NCBI GenBank assembly: GCA_902795835.1
Contig: CADBNA010000216.1
Span: 1-7,720, forward strand
Source: an uncultured Lachnospiraceae bacterium
GTDB lineage: Bacteria > Bacillota_A > Clostridia > Lachnospirales > Lachnospiraceae
Length of the DNA: 7,720 nucleotides
Direction: 5' to 3'
The notes under the pieces are model-generated. The model saw nothing but the letters and a program-made list of their open reading frames with translations. It was not told where the DNA came from and did not search any database. Position numbers and translations under genes: made by a program. Positions 1-6,427 of the stretch are shown piece by piece; the first letter of the stretch is position 1; every line of letters starts with the position of its first letter.

Positions 1-293
1 CGGTGATGCTTGACACATCCCTCACTCCGGAACTGATTGAAGAGGGCTTTGCGGCGGAGCTGATCAGCAAGATTCAGACCATGCGCAAGGAAGCCGGATT
101 CGAAGTGACAGACCGGATCCGCGTATATGCCGAGGGCAACGACAAGATTGCGGATATCCTGCAGCGAAACCGCGACAGGATCGCGAAGGTCGTTCTGGCA
201 GATGACCTGATATCCGGCAGGACCGCCGGGTATGTCAAGGAGTGGAACATCAACTCCGAAAAGGTCACACTGGGTGTAGAGCGCACAGAATAA
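1..293 (+). CDS. ileS: Isoleucyl-tRNA synthetase, C-terminal end (5' truncated by window edge)
   Basis: The last 97 or so codons of a gene entering from the left, ending at TAA 291-293. IleRS is a cytoplasmic class I synthetase that charges tRNA(Ile) with isoleucine. The stretch LTPELIEEGFAAELISKIQT followed by RKEAGFEVTDRIRVY and GYVKEWNINSEKVTLG is, from memory of the family, the tail that follows the anticodon-binding domain in the longer, eukaryote-like IleRS type found in many Clostridia. The E. coli type ends instead in a cysteine zinc cluster, and no cysteine is present here. Catalytic HIGH and KMSKS motifs lie outside the window. The GTG at base 3 and ATG at base 6 are internal codons, not a start. 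Family confidence is high; the subtype is inferred from the tail alone. Confidence 0.88.
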   Translation, partial: VMLDTSLTPELIEEGFAAELISKIQTMRKEAGFEVTDRIRVYAEGNDKIADILQRNRDRIAKVVLADDLISGRTAGYVKEWNINSEKVTLGVERTE

Positions 294-336
294 AAATGAC
301 AGGTACCTTTGGACAATCTAAAAGGAGTATATACGA
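294..336 (+). promoter_or_regulatory. Short ileS-glgP spacer with strong glgP ribosome binding site
   Basis: The spacer is 43 bases. AAAGGAG at 321-327 sits 9 bases before the ATG at 337, close to ideal spacing, and fixes the glgP start. I see no hairpin plus T-run terminator and no well-spaced -35/-10 pair here: a TTGGAC at 309-314 has only 13 bases before the nearest TATATA. Read-through from ileS into glgP is therefore possible. Confidence 0.7.
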
Positions 337-2796
337 ATGATTAATCCCGAATTTAAGAAAGAAAAATTCAAGAAAGACCTGCGGGACGCCGTAAAAATGC
401 TGTTCCGGACAACACTGGAGGAGGCAACCGCCCACCAGATCTATCAGGCGGTCTGCCATGTTGTCAAGGATGTAATCATCGACAACTGGATGAAAACCCA
501 GCAGCAGATGAAAAAGGATGATCCCAGGATCGTCTACTATATGTCAATGGAATTCCTGACCGGCAGATACCTGGGCAACAATCTGCTGGCGCTGACCGCC
601 TATGATGAGGTTAAGGGTGCGCTCAAGGAGCTCGGCATTGACCTGAATGCCATCGAGGATGAGGAGCGCGACCCGGCGCTCGGCAACGGCGGTCTGGGAA
701 GACTGGCTGCCTGCTTCCTGGACTCCCTCTCTACCCTGGGCTATGTGGCATACGGCTGCGGCATCCGCTACCATTACGGCATGTTTGCCCAGAAGATCAG
801 TGACGGGTTCCAGGTGGAAAAACCGGACAACTGGCTCAGAGACGGCGGGTATCCCTTTGAATTGAAGCGGCCCGAGTATGCCAAAGAGATCAAATTCGGC
901 GGCTATGTGGCAGTAGACTATGATCCGGAGACAGGACGCAATCACTTCCGGCAGGAAGGGTACCAGTCTGTCCGGGCCGTGCCCTATGATCTGCCCGTGG
1001 TCGGGTACGGCAACAATGTGGTCAACACGCTCCGCATATGGGATGCGGAGGCGATCAACGATTTTTCCCTGGACTCCTTCGACAAAGGTGATTACCACAA
1101 GGCTGTGGAGCAGGAAAACCTGGCAAGGACCATCACAGAGGTTCTCTATCCGAATGACAACCACATGGCCGGCAAGGAGCTCCGTCTGAAACAGCAGTAC
1201 TTCTTCGTGTCCGCCAGCATCCAGACGGCAATCGCCAAATATAAGAAGAGGCACACGGATATCCGGAAACTGCATGAGAAAGCGGTTTTCCACATGAATG
1301 ACACACATCCCACACTCACCGTGCCGGAACTGATGCGCATCCTGCTGGATGTGGAAGGACTGGAGTGGGACGAAGCCTGGGAGGTTACGACAAAAGCCTG
1401 CGCGTATACCAACCACACCATCATGTCCGAAGCGCTTGAGAAATGGCCGATCGAGCTGTTTTCACAGCTGCTCCCGCGTATCTACCAGATCGTCGAAGAG
1501 ATCAACCGGCGTTTTGTGAATCAGATCCGCGAGCAGTATCCTGGCAATGAAGACAAGATCCGCAGCATGGCGATCATTTATGACGGCAAGGTGAGGATGG
1601 CAAACCTGGCCATCGTCGGAGGCTATTCCGTCAACGGTGTTGCCCGGCTGCATACAGAGATCCTGGAGAAGAGGGAACTGCACGACTTTTATGAGATGAT
1701 GCCGGAGAAATTCAGCAACAAGACAAACGGCATCACCCAGCGCCGTTTCCTGCTGCACGGCAATCCGCTTCTGGCAGAGTGGGTTACGGATCATGTAGGG
1801 CAGGAATGGGTAACGGATCTTCCGACCATCAGCAGACTTGAGAACTATGCCGATGAGAAAAAGGCCCAGGCACAGTTCATGAACATCAAGTATCAGAACA
1901 AAGTGCGCCTTGCAAAATATATACTGGAACACAATGGGATCGAAGTGGATCCCCGCTCGATCTTCGATGTGCAGGTCAAGCGTCTGCATGAGTACAAGCG
2001 GCAGCTGCTGAACATCCTGCATGTTATGTACCTGTACAATCAGCTGCGCGAGCATCCGGAGATGCCGTTCTATCCGCGGACCTTTATCTTTGGCGCCAAG
2101 GCAAGCGCCGGCTATGAGCGGGCAAAGAAGATCATCAAGCTGATCAACAATGTGGCAGATGTAATCAACCGGGACACGTCCATCAAAGGAAAACTGAAGG
2201 TTGTTTTCATTGAGGACTATCGTGTCAGCAACGCAGAACTGATTTTTGCCGCGGCGGATGTGTCAGAGCAGATTTCCACCGCCAGCAAAGAGGCTTCCGG
2301 CACCAGCAACATGAAGTTTATGCTGAACGGAGCCCTGACCCTGGGCACAATGGACGGCGCGAATGTAGAGATTGTCGAAGAGGTCGGAGAGGAGAACGCG
2401 TTCATCTTCGGTCTGTCAGCCGACGAAGTAATCAACTATGAGCGCTGCGGCGGATATGATCCGATGCAGTACTTCAACAATGATCCGGATATCCGTCAGG
2501 TGCTGATGCAGCTCATCAACGGCATGTATTCCGGAGGAGATATGGAGCTGTTCCGGGATCTGTACAATTCCCTGCTGTACGGCAACGGCAACCGCCCGGA
2601 CGTTTATTTCATCCTTGCGGATTTCAAGCCGTATGCACAGGCGCAGGAACGTGTCGAAGCCAGATACAGGGATGAAGCCGCCTGGGCAAAGAGCGCGATC
2701 CTGAATATCGCCCATGCCGGCAAGTTCAGTTCAGACCGCACCATCCAGGATTATGTCGACGACATCTGGAAAACCGAGCCAATTACTGTGCAATAA
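337..2796 (+). CDS. glgP: Glycogen/alpha-glucan phosphorylase (GT35 family)
   Basis: Cytoplasmic PLP enzyme that removes terminal alpha-1,4-linked glucose from glycogen or maltodextrin with phosphate, giving glucose 1-phosphate. At 819 residues it matches the bacterial family (about 800-840). Hallmarks in order: MSMEFLTGRYLGNN near residue 70; DPALGNGGLGRLAACF near residue 110; the active-site loop YTNHTIMSEALEKWP with His360; FDVQVKRLHEYKRQLLN with Lys548, Arg549 and Lys554, which by alignment with muscle phosphorylase contact phosphate and PLP; and EASGTSNMKFMLNGALTLGT with Lys660, the expected Schiff-base lysine. All key residues are present, so it should be active. ATG 337 is chosen for its AAAGGAG site and the usual N-terminal length. 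No glg biosynthesis gene adjoins it here. Glycogen versus maltodextrin preference cannot be read from sequence. Confidence 0.96.
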   Translation: MINPEFKKEKFKKDLRDAVKMLFRTTLEEATAHQIYQAVCHVVKDVIIDNWMKTQQQMKKDDPRIVYYMSMEFLTGRYLGNNLLALTAYDEVKGALKELGIDLNAIEDEERDPALGNGGLGRLAACFLDSLSTLGYVAYGCGIRYHYGMFAQKISDGFQVEKPDNWLRDGGYPFELKRPEYAKEIKFGGYVAVDYDPETGRNHFRQEGYQSVRAVPYDLPVVGYGNNVVNTLRIWDAEAINDFSLDSFDKGDYHKAVEQENLARTITEVLYPNDNHMAGKELRLKQQYFFVSASIQTAIAKYKKRHTDIRKLHEKAVFHMNDTHPTLTVPELMRILLDVEGLEWDEAWEVTTKACAYTNHTIMSEALEKWPIELFSQLLPRIYQIVEEINRRFVNQIREQYPGNEDKIRSMAIIYDGKVRMANLAIVGGYSVNGVARLHTEILEKRELHDFYEMMPEKFSNKTNGITQRRFLLHGNPLLAEWVTDHVGQEWVTDLPTISRLENYADEKKAQAQFMNIKYQNKVRLAKYILEHNGIEVDPRSIFDVQVKRLHEYKRQLLNILHVMYLYNQLREHPEMPFYPRTFIFGAKASAGYERAKKIIKLINNVADVINRDTSIKGKLKVVFIEDYRVSNAELIFAAADVSEQISTASKEASGTSNMKFMLNGALTLGTMDGANVEIVEEVGEENAFIFGLSADEVINYERCGGYDPMQYFNNDPDIRQVLMQLINGMYSGGDMELFRDLYNSLLYGNGNRPDVYFILADFKPYAQAQERVEARYRDEAAWAKSAILNIAHAGKFSSDRTIQDYVDDIWKTEPITVQ

Positions 2797-2802
2797 AGCA
2801 GG

Positions 2803-2841
2803 CAACTTACAAAGAATAGTCTTTCAATTTTAATGAAGTTG
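2803..2841 (+). repeat. Nested inverted repeat downstream of glgP; possible weak terminator or RNA hairpin
   Basis: CAACTT (2803-2808) is complementary to AAGTTG (2836-2841). Inside it, AAAGA (2811-2815) pairs with TCTTT (2820-2824) around the loop ATAG. The structure begins 6 bases after the glgP stop. Stems are short and AT-rich and no clean T-run follows, so it is at best a weak intrinsic terminator. It may also be chance in an AT-rich spacer. Confidence 0.3.
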
Positions 2842-2876
2842 TAATATTATTGTATGTAGGGTTTTATTCTTAAAAT
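2822..2876 (+). promoter_or_regulatory. AT-rich putative promoter region for the TPR-AAA+/rsmA cluster
   Basis: The spacer between glgP and the next gene is 123 bases (2797-2919) and far more AT-rich than the flanking coding DNA. Candidate -10 boxes are TATTAT (2845-2850) and TAAAAT (2871-2876), each 5 of 6 to TATAAT. Their possible -35 partners are poor: TTTCAA (2822-2827) is 17 bases before the first, and TTGTAT (2850-2855) is only 15 before the second. The location is sensible because the downstream genes are packed with no other gap, but the exact promoter cannot be fixed from this sequence. Confidence 0.35.
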
Positions 2877-2905
2877 TGGGGAGTATAGACAATCAGTAAG
2901 TAATT

Positions 2906-2911
2906 GGGAGG
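2906..2911 (+). promoter_or_regulatory. Ribosome binding site that fixes a GTG start
   Basis: GGGAGG lies 8 bases upstream of the GTG at 2920. The near-ideal match and spacing support GTG as the start of the TPR-AAA+ gene; no ATG in this frame has a comparable site nearby. Confidence 0.75.
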
Positions 2912-2919
2912 CAGTAGCT

Positions 2920-5520
2920 GTGGACAAGACAGAATACAACCAGAAGCTGGATGAGCTTTCGGCCAGTGTACAGGACAAGGACTATGCGCGCGCCCTTGAG
3001 ATCGTGGATTCGATTGACTGGCGCAGGGTCAAGAGTATACGCACGCTGAATATGGCCGCGGATGTATATGAACGCAATAAAGAGTACGAGAAAGAAAGGG
3101 AGGTGCTCAAGATTGCGTATAATCATTCATCCATAGGCAGGGGGGTTTTGTCACGGCTCGTAGAAGTAAACCTGAAAATGGGCGATGTGGACGAGGCGGA
3201 ACGGTATTTCCGGGAATTCTCCAAGGTCGCCCTGAATGACAATTCCCGCTGTCTGCTGCAGTATAAGCTTTACAAAGCCAAAAATGCGCCTCTGGATGCC
3301 CAGATCGCGGTACTCGAGGAATACAGGGAGCGGGAGTATACAGAACGCTGGGCCTATGAACTGGCCAAGCTGTATGCAAAGGCCGGCGACAGACAGAAGT
3401 GTGTGGAGACATGTGACGATCTGATCCTCTGGTTCAGTGAGGGAAAATATGTCGTGCGTGCCATGGAGCTGAAGATGCGCTTTGAGCCCCTTACCCCATC
3501 GCAGAAAGCTCTGTATTCCGAGATCCGCGCGACCGGCTACCGCCAGAATAAGGCAGAGGAGACCGAAGAGGCGCAGGTCCCGGCAGGGGATGTCCCGCAG
3601 GAGATAACAGATGTGACTCCGGATACGGCCGCCATGTCGGAAGCGGATATGGACGCTGAGCGGATTGCCCGCATTCTTTCCGGTGAATACAACCCGGATG
3701 AAGAAGAGAACGCAGCAGAGACGGAAGAGGCAGCCGCAGCCGCGGCTGAGCCGCCTGCAGAGGAAGAAATCCATGCGGCGGAACCGGAAGAAGCCGTAGA
3801 AAAAGCAGAAGTAACAGAAGAAGCTCCTGCCCCCGTGGATCTCAGCGGCCTGGATGACGATGAAGACGAAGAGGAAGAAGAACTGGCCTCAGATGCAGCC
3901 GCTTTCCGCGCTGAACGCACATCCCGTGCGGAGCGCGCCGCACATGCAGAGCCGGAAGCATTCCGGAACCGCATCTTCCGCAGCTTCCAGGATGTATTCT
4001 CCAACCTGTCAAAGGATGACACGGATGAAAGAATTGAACGTCCGGAGGAGAATGACGAAGATATTGCGGAGGATGAAAACGAACTGAATTATCGGGTGCG
4101 TGAGCTGGAGCCGGAAGAAGAAGCCGGAGAAGCGCCGGCAGAGGGCGCCGGCCGCTCGCAGTATGCCGGTATGAAGACGGAAGATTTCAATCTGGATGAC
4201 TTCCTGTCCGAGACGATGGGATCCTTTGCAGGGGAACTGGCCTCCGGCAGCTTTGCCGGGGCGTCTACGACAGACCCGGCCCAGGACAGCGGCAGCATGG
4301 ACCTTTCGGGTCTGAATACAGCCGTTTCCGCAGCCGGCAGAGAAGAGGCGGATACACACGGCGCCGGACTGGTTGCCCCCAGCGTAGAGGAGAGCCTGGC
4401 CGCGCTGCGCTTTGAATTCCCCGAGGAGAAAGAAGGAGCGGCTGCAGACGAAGAGACTTCCGGAAACACCGGTTTATCGGAGGATATGCCGTCGGCTCCG
4501 GAGATCAGTACCCGGGCGGACGCCGCCATCCGGGAAGCAGAGCAGAAAGAAACGGAAGAGGAGGCATGGACAGAAGCGGAAATGCCGCTTGAGGAGGCGC
4601 CTCTGTATGACGAAGAGCTGGAAGTTCCGGATCCCGAGCCCACAGAGGAAGACAAGCGGTCCCGGACCATTACGCTCAGCAAGATCGGCCAGAACACGGT
4701 TCCGGTATCTCTGAACCAGATTCTGGACTCCGAGACGCCGGAAGAGCGCAGGATCCGTATCCTGAACAAGGCCAGACCGACCCGCATGAGTGAGGAACAG
4801 CTGGGAATCTTTACCTATTTTGCCCGCATTCCCGGTATGGACACGCAGATTCTGGAGGCACTCAATGGCGTATACCGCCATGCCGGCGAGCGCACCAGCC
4901 TCCACGGAAACATTGCCGTTATGGGAGCTGTCGGTACGGGGAAATCCCGTCTGACAAAGGGCCTGATTATTGCCATGTGCCGTGATATGGGCCTGGAGGC
5001 GGCAAAGGTGGCCAGAATCAGCGGCGGCGAAATGAACAAAAAAGACCCGGCGCAGGTCGTCAGCCGGATGGCAGGCGGTTTTCTGGCGATTGAAGATGTT
5101 AGCCTGATGACGGCCGATACAGTGGAGAAGCTGAACCAGGCAATGGAGTTCCGCACAGACTGTATGGTTCTGGTCATTGAAGATGAGAAGTCAAATATGC
5201 GGGCCTTCCTGAAAAAGCATCCGCAGTTTGCGGCAAAATTCGAAAAGGTGATTTCCATTCCGGTCTTCACAAATGATGAGCTGGTGACCTTTGCCCGCAC
5301 CTATGCGACCGAAAACGGATGCAAGATGGATGATCTCGGAATTCTGGCCCTGTATACCAAGATCGGAAACAACCAGACGGAAGAAGAGCCCATGACCATT
5401 GCCCGGGTAAAGGATATGGTGGATGATGCCATTCACCACGCAAGCCGCGGCCGCAAGAAGAATCGACGAGGCAGGGACAGAGACAGATGGATCATCCTTC
5501 ACGAGAAGGATTTTGAGTAA
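2920..5520 (+). CDS. TPR-like / acidic disordered / AAA+ ATPase fusion protein, function unknown
   Basis: 866 residues in three parts, no signal peptide or membrane segment, so probably cytoplasmic. Residues 1 to about 207 are paired amphipathic helices in TPR style, such as NMAADVYERNKEYEKEREVL and VNLKMGDVDEAERYFREF. Residues about 208-577 are very acidic, rich in Glu, Ala and Pro, and look disordered; they include a run of Asp/Glu near 312-323 and a possible amphipathic helix at 348-365. Residues about 600-850 are an AAA+ domain with Walker A GAVGTGKS (669-676, Lys675) and Walker B FLAIED (721-726). The later HPQFAAKFEKVISI segment and lid helices recall CbbX/SpoVK-type ATPases, but the Arg-finger position appears to be Lys773. 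The tail is basic (RGRKKNRRGRDRDR). The start is GTG, with rsmA only 4 bases downstream. I do not recognise a named gene; an ATP-driven remodelling or scaffold role is inference. Confidence 0.85.
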   Translation: MDKTEYNQKLDELSASVQDKDYARALEIVDSIDWRRVKSIRTLNMAADVYERNKEYEKEREVLKIAYNHSSIGRGVLSRLVEVNLKMGDVDEAERYFREFSKVALNDNSRCLLQYKLYKAKNAPLDAQIAVLEEYREREYTERWAYELAKLYAKAGDRQKCVETCDDLILWFSEGKYVVRAMELKMRFEPLTPSQKALYSEIRATGYRQNKAEETEEAQVPAGDVPQEITDVTPDTAAMSEADMDAERIARILSGEYNPDEEENAAETEEAAAAAAEPPAEEEIHAAEPEEAVEKAEVTEEAPAPVDLSGLDDDEDEEEEELASDAAAFRAERTSRAERAAHAEPEAFRNRIFRSFQDVFSNLSKDDTDERIERPEENDEDIAEDENELNYRVRELEPEEEAGEAPAEGAGRSQYAGMKTEDFNLDDFLSETMGSFAGELASGSFAGASTTDPAQDSGSMDLSGLNTAVSAAGREEADTHGAGLVAPSVEESLAALRFEFPEEKEGAAADEETSGNTGLSEDMPSAPEISTRADAAIREAEQKETEEEAWTEAEMPLEEAPLYDEELEVPDPEPTEEDKRSRTITLSKIGQNTVPVSLNQILDSETPEERRIRILNKARPTRMSEEQLGIFTYFARIPGMDTQILEALNGVYRHAGERTSLHGNIAVMGAVGTGKSRLTKGLIIAMCRDMGLEAAKVARISGGEMNKKDPAQVVSRMAGGFLAIEDVSLMTADTVEKLNQAMEFRTDCMVLVIEDEKSNMRAFLKKHPQFAAKFEKVISIPVFTNDELVTFARTYATENGCKMDDLGILALYTKIGNNQTEEEPMTIARVKDMVDDAIHHASRGRKKNRRGRDRDRWIILHEKDFE

Positions 5521-5524
5521 AAGT

Positions 5525-6427
5525 ATGGAAAAAAAAGCTCCGTGGCTGGGTACGCCGGCCAGGACAATTGAAATACTGCAGAAATACGGATTTCACTTTC
5601 AAAAAAAATACGGGCAGAACTTCCTGATTGATCCGCATGTACTGGAAAAGATCATACGGATCGCCGACATCAGCGAAGACGACTGTGTATTGGAGATTGG
5701 GCCAGGGATCGGAACCCTGACCCAATATCTGGCTTATGCGGCGAAACAGGTGTGTGCAGTGGAAATCGATGCCATGCTGATTCCGATTCTGGAGGAAACG
5801 CTGCAGGACTGGGACAATGTGAAGGTGGTGCATGCGGACATTCTGAAAACGGATCTGGATGCCCTGCTGTTTGGCTGCGGAGGCGGACGGCCGGTCAAGG
5901 TTGCGGCGAACCTTCCCTACTACATTACCACGCCTATCCTGATGACACTGCTGGAGAGCCGCCTGCCTGTTTCTTCTGTCACGGTCATGGTGCAGAAGGA
6001 GGTGGCGGAGAGGATGCAGGCTGCACCCGGAACGCGTGAATACGGCGCGCTCTCACTGGCGGTTCAGTACTATTCGGAACCGCACCTGGAGGCACAGGTC
6101 CCTCCGAACTGTTTTATACCCAGGCCCGGTGTGGGGAGTGCCGTCATTCGTCTGGACTGCCGCCCGGAACAGAGCGGTAGGGTCCGGGATGAGAAGCTGC
6201 TGTTTGCGCTGATCAGGGCAGCATTCGGCCAGAGGCGGAAGACACTGCTGAACAGTGTCAGCCACGGCCTGCAGATGGGCGGCACAGTCATCACAAAGGA
6301 GAGGCTTCTTCAGGCGATCCGCAGCTGCGGACTGCCCGATGCAGTGCGGGGAGAAGCGCTTTCTCTGGAACAATTCATTCTTCTGGCGGATACCCTGTCG
6401 GAGGATGCGAAAGGAGCAAAACAATGA
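5525..6427 (+). CDS. rsmA: 16S rRNA (adenine1518-N6/adenine1519-N6)-dimethyltransferase
   Basis: RsmA (KsgA) uses S-adenosylmethionine to dimethylate two adjacent adenines in helix 45 of 16S rRNA during late 30S assembly; its loss classically gives kasugamycin resistance. The 300-residue product fits the family. Visible motifs: GQNFL (30-34); SAM-binding LEIGPGIGTLT (56-66); VEID (79-82) for the ribose; catalytic NLPYY (129-133); F-x-P-x-P-x-V-x-S (197-205); and FGQRRKTLLNS near 234-244 in the C-terminal rRNA-binding part. I chose ATG 5525, just after the upstream stop, although its best purine-rich site GAGAAGG (5503-5509) is rather far, at 15 bases. An in-frame TTG at 5513 is too close to that site, and the frame stays open further upstream, but the conserved domain needs nothing earlier. 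Coupling to the upstream gene could explain the weak spacing. Confidence 0.95.
   Translation: MEKKAPWLGTPARTIEILQKYGFHFQKKYGQNFLIDPHVLEKIIRIADISEDDCVLEIGPGIGTLTQYLAYAAKQVCAVEIDAMLIPILEETLQDWDNVKVVHADILKTDLDALLFGCGGGRPVKVAANLPYYITTPILMTLLESRLPVSSVTVMVQKEVAERMQAAPGTREYGALSLAVQYYSEPHLEAQVPPNCFIPRPGVGSAVIRLDCRPEQSGRVRDEKLLFALIRAAFGQRRKTLLNSVSHGLQMGGTVITKERLLQAIRSCGLPDAVRGEALSLEQFILLADTLSEDAKGAKQ
6410..6416 (+). promoter_or_regulatory. Ribosome binding site inside the rsmA 3' end
   Basis: AAAGGAG ends 7 bases before the ATG at 6424, which overlaps the rsmA stop as ATGA. This decides the start of the zinc-ribbon gene and points to coupled translation from one mRNA. Confidence 0.8.

Noticed and set aside
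544..1416. 290-codon minus-strand open frame inside glgP
   Set aside because: It lies wholly within conserved glgP coding sequence and shows no recognisable domain.
3537..4022. Minus-strand frame with a long serine run
   Set aside because: The serine run is the complement of GAA/GAG/GAC codons in the acidic linker of the TPR-AAA+ gene; it has no independent start signal.
5423..5524. Upstream extension of rsmA to an earlier in-frame ATG at 5423
   Set aside because: The extra 34 residues overlap the conserved end of the preceding gene, lack a good ribosome binding site and are not needed for the RsmA fold; the 300-residue form fits the family.
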